The notes under the pieces were generated by a model, which did not search any database, was not told the origin of the DNA, and worked only from the letters and a program-made list of their open reading frames with translations. A stretch of 64,000 bases of DNA from Ceriagrion tenellum (lineage: Eukaryota; Arthropoda; Insecta; Odonata; Coenagrionidae), in assembly GCA_963169105.1 (NCBI GenBank), contig OY720634.1:119696430-119760429 (forward strand). Reading direction: 5' to 3'. This document shows, in pieces, positions 32,011 through 43,446 of the stretch (the stretch's first letter is position 1; every line of letters starts with the position of its first letter). Made by a program: the position numbers and the translations under genes.

Positions 32011-33147
32011 AGGAGGCCCGTAACATTTTCACGCTTTTAGCTGTCTGTCATCCAATATCTCAGCTCCGTGGTATAAATGCCGATTAGTTTGTTGAGTTTT
32101 TAAGGGACTAGTTCCGAGCTGACTTATTGATTAAGAATTATTTAGTGAGGATCAAATTTCGGGAAATGAATATGGCAGAGGGGATCGCATACATGGTTAT
32201 ATTGAGTTTATTATTCAATCCATAAGACCGAAGTCCAGAAGCCGAACATCCAGAGGAAATAGGAAAAATAATTAATTATTACTTAATTTGCCTTTATCCT
32301 GAATTTTCATCGCATAAGGTCTTTGAATTTTTTCGAATTCTGAAGTTTTCTTGATTTGTTAACTTCGTAATTCAATAGCACCTATCATCGAAGATTGAAA
32401 ATTTTCAGTCCTGGGAAGTCTGTTCGGGAACCTAATATTTTCTGTCCCTGTGGCGTCAAATATATATTTTGCGGAGTCTCGCGTACTTATTGCCATAAGT
32501 GATTCTCATCTTATTCTTAACCCCTCCTCTATGTCATCCTTGATAAAACCCTCCTGGAATATGTGTCGATTGGTTAGATTGGATAGCTGAGTACTTAATG
32601 TTGAGGTTTATAATTTACCGTCATTATGGCGAGGGTTTAAATTTTACGAGAGACGAATAGCCTGGAGGGGCAGAGAACGAGCAGTTAAGGGTCGACGAGA
32701 AAGCATGATGAAGCGAGAGCGCTGAGCACGAGAGGGAGAAGACTTCGAAAATAGAAGTGGATATTTCGAGGCTCGGATTTTTAGTCTCTTTGTTTTCATC
32801 TGCCGACCCATCATGTACTTTTGGGCGAGAGATCCGGGCTACTCTTGACTCTGGACTTCCAATATACCTTCTCACAATATACCCAGTACCGTAAGGGGTT
32901 GCAGAGTCTGACTTTTTCGAAATGTGACCTTTTTTCGTGACGGTCAATCTGGCGTTAAAATTTTATATGAATATTTCATAGCGAAAATAGCAAGACTATC
33001 CCAAAAAGTAATCAGTGTAAATCATTGCAAATTATATAATATCATCGAGAGAAAAATTTATCAGCATTATCTAGCAAACAAATTAGATTTTGATATTACC
33101 ATAAAATAATACACAAAGTATATTGTACTGTCAACTGTATTTTCAAT
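32011..33147. other. Non-coding stretch, nothing recognised
   Basis: A 107-codon minus frame (32,624-32,947) has no motif. Nothing else noted. Confidence 0.35.
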
Positions 33148-33209
33148 TGTTACAACATAGTTGTACCTGATGATGACTTCTATTCAGTTGAAACACATGT
33201 TGTAAGAGT
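33148..33209 (+). ncRNA. Hammerhead-like motif with intact core
   Basis: CTGATGA at 33,167-33,173, stem II GACT/AGTT (33,175-33,178 with 33,186-33,189), GAAAC at 33,190-33,194, palindromic ACATGT as helix III, TT, and stem I TAC (33,164-33,166) with GTA (33,202-33,204). This is the copy whose conserved core agrees best with the consensus. An alternative fold pairs TTACAACAT (about 33,150) with ATGTTGTAA (about 33,197). No larger flanking palindrome or coding was seen, so the parent element is unknown. Confidence 0.55.
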
Positions 33210-36200
33210 TGAAAACAAAGTAGATAGTAGTACGATATCCTTTGAGTATCATTTTAATATGCTGTTATACAACATCTCGCTTAAGAAAGTGGAATTTATT
33301 ATCATAAAAAACTATAAGCCAAGAAAACCAAGAACATTCCTAATTTGATTTTTTAAATTATAAGTTTAAATGAAAGAGATAAAGTACGTATTCTTAAATA
33401 TCGTTTTAAGTTGAGTCTAAATAGCTTTGATCTGGATTAATTGTTCCTCAAAGGCTTGGCAACAAAAGACAGACCGCCGCGGGTTGCTCACACTGTATAG
33501 CTACGTCACTGTCACTTCCTGTTCCTCCCTTAATAATTCGCCTCCCCCTATCTCTTGGCACATATTTTCTCCATCTTTCTCCTTCTCACCATTTCTCCCG
33601 CACATCCCCCTGTCAGCCATCCATTAGCCATTCTCTTCTTCCTCTCCTGCTCCTCCTTCATCTTCTTCTTTCCCAGCGCTCACACCACTCAGTGGCTCAG
33701 CGGGTGACCACCTGCTCAGCATCCCGCCTCCCCTTTCCTCAGCTCACCTTGTGACGCCTTGAGCATCGCCATCCGCGCCACTCATTTGCCAAGTCACTCA
33801 AATTTCCAGATCCGCTACTTGAAACCGTGCCAAAAACCGTCTCGGCTTTCGTTCTGTATCTTCAACGTAACTCCCTCCCTCGATTTTTTTCGTGGGGAGG
33901 GTGATATTTGGCGAAAACAATTTAAGTTACCTCACAATGCAAGTGTGGTTGAATGATGGTGTACGTTTGTGGGAAATAACTTACGACTACCGTTTACTTT
34001 CTCTTTCATAAATTGAGATTACTTTTTTACCTTCCGTTTTCAATCGGGATTCCACCGCACTGTCGATTTTATAGGCAACATTTTACGTGATATCATTCGC
34101 TGATTTTCAGGCCCGAGAGATTTTTGAGTTGAGGATTAAGCATATGAAATTTTGTTCAATAAATAGTGCAAGTTGGCAAGAAACTCGGAAAGTGAATGAT
34201 CTAAACTAAGCCATGTGGAACTCTAAATCACAAACTCTTCCTTTTCTCATTAAAGGTTGACCTATCGAGGCGCTACTTGGGTAGGAATGCATATTTGAAG
34301 TTGTTGAAAAACTTCGTTTACTCCATAAGAATATTATTACTAATCCTCATTTCTAACACTCAATTATTAAATGGTAACTCGAGACGAATATGATCTGAGA
34401 AATGTCTGCTTTACGATCTCAAAACGCGGCCAGATATTAAATAGTCTGTTCTCTTTACGAAATAATTTCATTTGTTTGGGTGTTTCTTTCGCTACTGAAA
34501 CCTACTCCATATGGTCTCGTGGTCGTTGATGAAAGTCTTGGCCTAATTTTATGGCTGTGACACTGAGTTTGATATCGACAGGTGTAATACTTATTAAGTA
34601 ACTTTTAGCAAGTACTTCCTTAAACTTCATTTAAGTTGATTTTTCGTTGTAATTATCGTTTTCATTAATTTGAAACTGGGAATTTGAGCGACCGACGGTC
34701 GAGTGGTATTCAATTCACTCATATGAGTTTTTTTATTGAAATACAATGTATACACCAGCAAATACGTTTATATTTTATTTCATCCAGCTTGTTATAACAA
34801 AACTGATTGATGTTTTTATGTATTACTTATTCACCCAATGATATTATGACCTATAGAATATTTATTTTCATAAAACTCTATATTTTGCGATCAGTTAAGT
34901 GTAGTGCTTTAATATCAGTTTGAAATCTTGCCCAGCAGGATCAGATTGTAATGGTTATGATGCCTGACTAATAACGCCCTGATCCAGTTCCATGATGATA
35001 ACAGCTTCAGGAAACTGACTCCATATATATATGCTGATACTACCTCTTGTTTCGGTTCCAATAATGATTTGTTAATAAACCTCCCAGTCGCTCTCCCAGA
35101 GAGGCTCAACGGCCTGATAGATTTTTTGGTTGCATACCTTGACCCTGAACTTAAAGCAACGTATTCTGACCTTCTCTTAAGAGTGCATCTTCATTAATAA
35201 TGGTCCTTTTGAAAAATGTATTACCATCACCATGTTTCCCCTGCGTTGGGAGTGTTCTCAATATTAGAATGACGATTAAACTCCAATATCCAGATATATT
35301 GCTGCTCATAGAGTTTAATTATATCCCCTTATTTTTAATGGGTAGCTCTTTTAAAAGTATTATTGACAATGAGTCACATTCTGGACTGTTGACAAAGGCT
35401 GACAACCAACCTTGTGATCTTGAATTTGCAGGAGACTATTTTATCCGCCGGACCTAACGACTCGATAATGCGAAAGTGTATGCTGCCTGTTCAGGACTCG
35501 ACGTACTACTATGTGCGTCCTAGCATAGAGAAGTGCTTTTCCTTGCCTGTACTATTTTTGTTAGTAATATAACTAGTCTTAAAGTCTGCCCGGCCCAAAA
35601 TAGTCTCTCTTCGCCCCACTCAACGAATCTTTTTATTCTTAGACCTTTGAACTCATTCGGTATGTGCATTTGCAATGATTTTATTTAGTCCTTCATCTGG
35701 TATCCTATCACCTAATCTAACAATGCTGTACCCACAAATTAATTAATAAAATATTTTGCGCATTTATTGGCACCATTGTGAATTTATCCATGAGTTCAGA
35801 ATTTACATGAAGATACTTCTGGGATTAACCTAGATTATCTAATCTTTCTCTTTTTCCTGGTTTATCTCCTTTTTTCCTTTCCTTGCATTCGCCATTTTCC
35901 CTTTGTTCCTCCTCTCACACCAGACATAAAGTTTACCTGTCTCGCGTGTCCCTTTAAGTCCTCTAATTTAAATTTAATGAGTGGTGGTCAACGATGCATT
36001 ATATATACGTCGAAGGCGATTTCACGTGAGCGCTCCAAATTATCCGAGGACCACCCTTGCGATCTTTCCGAGTTTCTCTTTGCGGGAGAAAGACGAAAAT
36101 GAGTTTTTCTTTACCATTTATTTCTGTCGCCTAACTCAACCAATTGACTGTCCCTTATTTTTGGTCACTCGGTGGAGAGACATCTTTTTACCCTTTTGTT

Positions 36201-36720
36201 TCGGTTGGTTAAGAGCGTTTTTTGACATCCTCTTCGAAGTGCATGACGTCAGCATCTTTTTGCCTCAGTCTTTTTCATGGCTACTCTTCCCCGCCGATAT
36301 TCTGTCACGATGTTATGAGTTCTTCCATAAACTACCAAATCCAGTTCGTAATAGGTTCTGAACATTTTTATTCCTTTGGCAGGTTTTAGCCTTCCATTTT
36401 ATTACACTAAGAGTAAATGATAATGAAATCAATAAATAAATATAACAGCCTACAAGTTTTTATATTTTAAAGCGAACGACAGTTTCATTTCCAAAGAGAG
36501 GAAATATTAGTCTTCTAAATTTTTTTAAAGTTAAAATTGTCTTATTCGATTTTTTATGCACGATTTACTTTTTGCTATTTTCGTTCGGAAGAGCAATTCT
36601 CTTTAATTTATTTCAATTCCATAGCACAACATATTCTGTGTCAGCCATCGCTGTAAAAGAAATCGTTTCTTAAAAGCTACTGTAGATCAAGGATGGATTA
36701 CTTTTTCCTTTGAAAACCTA
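33210..36720. other. Non-coding stretch with a pyrimidine-rich patch
   Basis: 33,460-33,770 is strongly pyrimidine-rich (TCC/CTT runs), and contains CACTCAGTGG at about 33,687, which resembles an arthropod TCAGT initiator but has no supporting TATA or exon. A 126-codon plus frame at 35,981-36,361 has no recognisable motif. No gene is supported. Confidence 0.35.
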
Positions 36721-36845
36721 GCTTAATAGATAGAGTAATAGATAAAATAGCATATAGTATAAAATAATAATAGATAAAATAAATAAATAGCTTAATAGAA
36801 AAAATAGAAATAGAAAAATAGAAAGAAAAAATAGAAAAAAATGCA
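36721..36845. repeat. Low-complexity AATAGA-type tract
   Basis: Irregular repeats of ATAGATAAAATA and AGAAAAAATAG make up about 120 nt. Confidence 0.7.
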
Positions 36846-39800
36846 GACAATGAAACAGTTTAATAGAGTATCATGATTATTTATGCGTAATGCATTCATT
36901 CAGTAACTAATTTTAGGATAAGGTCTTTAGTGTCAATCCTATTTTAATTTTCAAAAATGTTTGGTTTTTAATTGACGCATGCCATTCAGTGAGGATTTTT
37001 TTATAAATCAATTCGATTTGTTGTTTTGTACAATGGTAATGTTAAAGAACATATACTTCATTTTTGAGAGAATCGAATCAATGTACTTGTATATATAGGC
37101 GATATATTCGTTTTTCTGTTAATTAAACGCTAAGTTTTGTAAGATCGAACGAGATCAGTTCATAAACGAGGTGGAGTAAACGTGGTGCGATTGGCCACCA
37201 GTATTGTAATTACATTACCTTCATCAAGCAGCGAGTAAAAAAGAATATTTTTAATTAAATGAAATGGTTAAGGATCTTTTTTGCCGATTATTAACGCTAA
37301 GGAAGTAGCCACCCATTTTAATCCATTCTTATACAATATCTCTAGACGTGTTTTTTCTCTCATATCAACTCAGACTGAAGATAAAATGGAATTCATTAAT
37401 GATTTCGGTCGTATTGAGATCGTGGCTCATAACTCATAGAGGAAATTCGAGTGCTCTGCAAATTACTGGTGACTAATAGCGTTCCGTAACCAAATTGTTG
37501 GATCGAGTGCCTGTGATTCAATCTTGATTAAGATATCACGAAACCGGATATAATTATAGTGGTTTGAACGAATCATAGTAATTAATACTCGTCGGGTGTA
37601 AATTATTGTAACAATTAATCAATGAGTGCCTTAAAAATTGCCCACGTTCTAACATTTCGCGCCTCAACCTTTAATCAGAGGCTTTAAAAATTCGATTAAT
37701 TGGATGTGAGATGAGAATCAAGTTATCCGTTCCGGAAGCCGTCCAAGAATAATGACGGCATTGAGATCGGACACCATCAGTTCTTTCAAGTTGTCGAGAT
37801 TAGTATGCCAGCTCGTTAGATACTTGAGGTAAATCTCGGTCATGTGATTGAAATCTGCCAATTAATAATGGAAAGAGATTGCTACCATATGCTGAAAACA
37901 TGGGTTGCTATAAATTTAGAGAAGCGAGTTTGGAATGGAATCTACCACCTAGGGCTCTGTAATACCAAATTTTGTATTTGTAATACCTAGTAAATTTGCC
38001 AAACACAGGAGACAGAAATGGATAGTTAATATTAGTATCATTGCGGTAGAGAATATAAAAAGGTCTTACTCTGTGTTCCTTCTTGAGTTGCCTAAACATA
38101 GTTTACTTCAAGATCACTGCTGATTAAATCCGCCTACCTTTAATTATGACGTAACACTACATTTCTCTCGAGATCTATGGAACGGTATATTTGGAATTTT
38201 GATTATATTTTCCATGTCGCCTTAGTTTTTTGACAGTCCCTACCTAAGCATCCCCATTTAATCTTTTTTTATAATTTAATTGTAATTTTATACTTTTTTA
38301 TAAATAATTTAATCCCACATCTTTAAACTTTAACTTGCAAAAATTTTCAGTTTTTACCATATTTAATATATTGTCAATAATTATCCAGATTCATCTAATT
38401 ATCGACCTCAAGTTCACTTCCTTAATTAATTTCAATCACATTAGTGAGGTTCTGGAAATCCTTTTTTGCTCTTTTATGCCTGAAGTAATTTATTTTAGAT
38501 TTATACGGCAGGGAGCACTTAAAATAATCTAGCGCAGCTCGGTGTACTGAGGTCATTGCAGGAACCTTGGACTCAGATGGGTTAGTGGGGAGACAACTAA
38601 ATACTAAAGTCATTCATGCAACCAGAAAGAGTGGATAGTTTGATAGCGGGAGGATTGTTCAGGGATCAAATGAAGGGGGTGGGTTGAAACGCGGCTTCGC
38701 CAGTGGTCTGCTTTTAACGAGAAGAACCAGGGGAACCCAGATTATTCAACGAACATAGTCTGACACTTAAAATGCCGTCTACGAGATACCAAATATTACC
38801 ATTGCCACTACCAGGATTCAAACTCAGGCCCACCGGATAGGAAGTCGATGCAATTCTTAAAGATACCATTGCATTTGCCCACCCTCTTCGAAACAATTCC
38901 ATTTCTGCGATGTGAGTTCCGTTTTTATTTACGACAAAGGTAGAATTTTTTTCAGGGAATGATAGTTCAATAAATAACAAACACATTAGACTTTTTTAAA
39001 GATATTTTTTAAATAATTACCGACAGAAGTCTAATAGTCGGTCTAAAAGTCCTATAGTCAGTGACCACTATGACCAAGTGAAGGGATTTCAGAATAATAT
39101 TATCTCCTTCCCTGGCTCTGATGAGTCTGGCTATCGTGGTTATTTTCCCAAGAGCAACGTCCAATGGCGGCCAATTATTCATGTTAGGCGATTGCGGAAG
39201 AACGGTGAGCATTAGACGCGGTCCACTAACTTCTTTTCTTCATTAACGAGCTTGACTTAAAGATTCAGCTCTTGCTTACAAACCATAGCCTATCTTAACG
39301 TAAAGTGATAGATTGGCAGATCCATCGTCATTATTAAACCGGAATCTTCCTTCATAGATCTTTTGCTGTGCTTTAATTTCATGCCAAAAAGTCCTGAAAC
39401 CTTGTTTGGTTGTTTTGGAAAATGTATTGTTACTTACGAAACTTGACGTCTGGAAATTTCCGAGGATATTTAGTCGACATTTTATTATTTTTTCATGGAA
39501 CTCTATTCCATGGTAATTATTGAGTACCTTGCCCACATCCTGTATCGTTAATTAATTATTGTCACTGTATTGTTGGCCCCATACTTGGTCATCTTCATCC
39601 ATATGTAATACTACAGTGACAATGAAATTGGCAAGTTCCTGAACGTTCCCTAGAGCACTTAAGATTTTGTAGATGCTTTGCCCTTAGATTTTCGCATCTT
39701 TCGCGCACCTTTAAAATGCGCCTGCAATATTCCTTTCCTTGAAGAATGTTTCTTGCGTCATTTGCTGCATATGCCTTACGTCTAAAATTTCCAACGAGAT

Positions 39801-40539
39801 AACTAGGCGGTTTACTTAGTTCTAATTTTTAATAGCCGTCCATGGCTTTGGCTTTATGCAGGATTTCCAAGATGTTTTTCTTTTGGGAGAGCATGCCTGT
39901 CCGTATCTAATTGGAAGAGATGGTGACGGTAAAATATCGTGTCCTACTCTTTTTCTCCCTCTCTCAGGCACGTCTAACGTTCTTCCTTCTGTCATCCTCT
40001 TTAGCATGCTGCTGTTCTTCATAATGTCGGTCCTGTATTTGTATATTACTTAGTCATAGATGTGTAACACGTGGGAACGTTTTAAATGAAACTTAAATAA
40101 AACCTTTAATGTTTATATGATTAATTTCCGAAATCTTATGATAAATTAGCCACAGAATATTTACAATCAGGAAGTTTTGATTGAAACATGCTCGTGTACA
40201 ATACGCTGATTTTAATTCATTTCGCCTTGATGGTCTGGTTGTTAACGCTGGAGACTTAGCTCTCTTTATATCCCCATTAGCTTATCTTAGAAAATTTTCT
40301 ACTTGAAATGCACTTATGTATTGTGTCTTATATGTATTTTGAACACAAATTCGTCCTTTAGTTATATCAACGGGAAATAATGTCCTTCTTAAAATGGCGT
40401 TTATCATTACTAGTTCGATGTTCACAAAAAATATTTATACACGGATGGAGGTGGGCCCGTTTCTTAATGCCCGTTGCAATGAAAAACACTCCTATAATGT
40501 ATTCAGCGGTCTTCGGACTCGAGCAATTTTACACTGCGC
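36846..40539. other. AT-rich DNA, nothing recognised
   Basis: No gene, tRNA or repeat family recognised. Frames are all below about 100 codons. Confidence 0.4.
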
Positions 40540-40930
40540 CCGCTTTAGATTAGTCGGCGCCGAGGAGCAATTCTCGTAGTCTGGGCGGGTAGCTCTTTGC
40601 ATTAGGGAGGGGGATCGGGTCCCAAACGCGCGCAGTCATGCCTCATCAAGTTCGCCGTGACCATCCCACGGAATCGCCCCCCGCAATTTTGCACCGCGTA
40701 TCGAAACGAAACGTCGAGGGGGCGTGCATGCGAATGTAAACGTGAAATGGCCGTTGTGGGCGTGGGCGAAAGGCGAGTGAGCGATAAAAGAGGATGGACC
40801 AGTCCAGTGAGCCTCGGAAGAGCGGAGACTGCTTGATGAAAAAAAACGGCCGTCGGACTTTCTTGTGATGCCAAACCGATAGACAATTCCCTTCCGTCCG
40901 CGGGAGCAAAGCCTTCTCTGACAATGATGA
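40540..40930. promoter_or_regulatory. CpG-rich island, possible promoter region
   Basis: GC and CpG content rise sharply compared with the flanks (GCGCGC, CCGCG, GTCGAGG and similar). A TATA-like GCGATAAAAG lies at 40,781-40,790. Several overlapping antisense frames are a consequence of high GC. No exon or splice signal was recognised, so the direction of any transcription is unknown. Confidence 0.25.
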
Positions 40931-42071
40931 CTTATTCTGACTGAGTGGCTGATTAAGGTCACGATTTTTCTTGATGTGGCTAGTGACCGTTTCATAAGTC
41001 ATCTCTTAGAGGAATTGACACGGAGAAATAAGAAAAAATGGAAATGACACAATTATAATAAAAAATCTCAGAAAAATGAGATGCTGACTTGTTAGCGCTC
41101 TCATTCGCTGGGATTTATGTCATAAAAATTATTCAAATGAAATATTTACATAACAAAATACATTACTGTGAAAGTTTCCTAGTGTAAATGCATCGTAGTT
41201 TCTGCATTTAACTTTCAATATCTATGCATTCCTGAAATTAATATTTATTATACCATGTAGATACGTATTATAATATAGATGTATATTATACATAAATACT
41301 GAAAATGATGTGTACAATACATATTATAATTGATTGGAGTGACACGAGGTATATATATGATTGTAATTTATTCAGGAGCCATTCTCATCACTTTAATTCT
41401 CTAACTATAGCTGAATTATGTTTTCACTATGATACAGTCAGGAACTCAGGCAGAAGCTCAAATGCCAAAAATGAAATTTTTATTTGCACATCCCTGTGTA
41501 TGCTTCGATTTATCTTCTGGAATAGAGGCAATCTAAAAGTAATTTACAGTACAATCCGAAGTAGTCGAGACTTGAGTGTGTCTTTCGCGCAGAATTATTA
41601 CTTAACAAGGGTAGAGTTGGTTGCTCCTTTCAATATTTTTATAGTTTTTTGCAATAATAGAATGTAGGCTGACATGTGGTTTTCCGCTTATATCCGAATT
41701 GTGTGTTTGTATTTTCTTTTCCTTGTGATGATATGCAAACATTTTCACCTGAAGGTTGTCTCAGGTGATGGGAATATAGGATTGCATGTTGTGCGCCGCG
41801 TTTGGTACTTGAAATATTTGAATGACTTGAAAAAGTCCTACGTCAATCTAACCTTTCGTAGGCTGAAGGTTGAACCATAGCCTTGCTAAGTAATTAAGAC
41901 TCTCGTAATGCAAACCTTAGTGGCTCTTGTCTATCAAGATTGTGATTTAAAGCTAGGTAAGCATGCGAGGATGATTAGACGGAAGGACATAAGATCAGTC
42001 AAGATGTTCCCGCAAAAGACTGTCTGTCTTTCTGCCTGCTGTTTCACGCTTGCTTAAACTTATCTTGGTTT
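40931..42071. other. AT-rich DNA, nothing recognised
   Basis: A 120-codon plus frame at 41,305-41,667 has no known motif. Nothing else noted. Confidence 0.35.
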
Positions 42072-42279
42072 TTCTTTTGCTTAGCTGATAGTTGCTGTGA
42101 TATCTGCAAATACATGTGACTATGTGTGGTGAAGAAGAACCATGAAAATGTAAAACGAAACCAAAAATAAAATAAAACTGAGTAAAACGAGAACAAATAA
42201 TAATAGGTTTTGTGAATTCCGATTAATATTTCGTGCCAATTATTTCATATTTGTGAGCCAAGAATCAATGGAGTGCAAG
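42072..42279 (+). repeat. Direct repeat, left copy
   Basis: It matches 43,220-43,446 over about 200 nt with many indels: shared blocks are CTTAGCTGA, ATCTGCAAAT, ACCAT.AAAAT, CAAAAATAAAAT / CGAAAATAAAAT, GAATTCCGATTA and AATCAATGGAG. It could be an old terminal repeat or part of an unknown dispersed repeat. Confidence 0.55.
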
Positions 42280-43219
42280 TTTTTTTTACTAATTTAAATT
42301 TTTGTTACTCAGCACACTAAAAGATACAAATTCTCTTCTTTCTTCACACCTTTAGTGTTATTTCCAATGATCGGTATTATTGGCCTCGGCATTTTTTCCA
42401 TTACCATTAAAAATCTAAAAAGGACTAAAAATATAAAGTTTAAAGCTGTCCACTTATCACGTGAAGTTCGTTCTTACTTCCTTCAAATGGCAAGACCACC
42501 ATATCATTACAATTACGCTCTCTGCGTTTGCCTACCCAAGGAAAGCTAGTCTCGTCGAGATGAGATAAGGTGCTTGGAAAAGTGAATCGACTATACCCCG
42601 GAAAATACAGTATTTATGCCAAAAGATAACTGAATACAACTCGAGATTCTGTTTAAATTATTACTGAGCTACTCTTAAGAAGAATATCGTTTCCATGCCT
42701 GCATTCCACCCACGAGCTGGCTCTTGAGCGCGTGACTGAGAGCGTAATCACATTGGCCACGTATAAGACGATTAAAAAAAGATTATGGTTTCCACGGTAA
42801 GTAATTTGCGCTAGTCAATTACACGAAGGACTTATGAGGTAAGTAGCACGGACGAAAAGAAAATTTAGATCAGAAAGTGGCTTTCAATAGATAAGTGTAC
42901 TTGTAAGCAACTCATTCAAACATATCGCAATTTTTTTGTACCAACTTAATATATTTTACCAGCCAATAATAGGTGAAAGTGCCCGTCCTTCAGCGTTCCA
43001 AGCTCTGTTGAAATATTACTGAAGGCGTAAAACGACTGACCACCTTAATGAATATCCTTTTAATTATGCCCCGTGAAAGAAATAAAGTTTCGGAACGAAT
43101 GACTAATCGGCAATGTTCTTGTAGAATAAAATAGTCTTTCCTTTGAAATGGCAGCATTCGTCATATGAAAACTGCTTATAGAGTTCAATTCTGCAAATTA
43201 TGTCACCAACCGCAATTAG
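42280..43219. other. Interior between the two direct repeats
   Basis: About 940 nt without an ORF longer than about 65 codons (42,355-42,549 +) or any recognisable motif. Confidence 0.4.
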
Positions 43220-43446
43220 CTTTTACTTAGCTGAGTAAAGCTGAGTAAAAGTGTCATGAAGTCTGCAAATCCAGACAACTATGTCTACGCTGAGGAAAAA
43301 CCATAGAAATATAAAAACGCACCGAAAATAAAATGAATAAAAGAGATTAAAAGGAGAAAATGTAACAATAAGTTTTGGGAATTCCGATTATTTTTCAGTT
43401 CCGATCCTTTTATATATAAAGTGCCAATAATCAATGGAGCACTTGA
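43220..43446 (+). repeat. Direct repeat, right copy
   Basis: Partner of 42,072-42,279. Begins with TTTTACTTAGCTGAGTAAAG, in which AGCTGAGTAAA is itself repeated twice. Confidence 0.55.

Noticed and set aside
35981..36361. 126-codon plus frame as a possible gene
   Set aside because: No homology or motif recognised, no flanking gene signals, and composition like the surroundings.
40602..41002. Three overlapping minus frames of 94-119 codons
   Set aside because: All three frames are open at once because of high GC; no motif or splice signal supports any of them.
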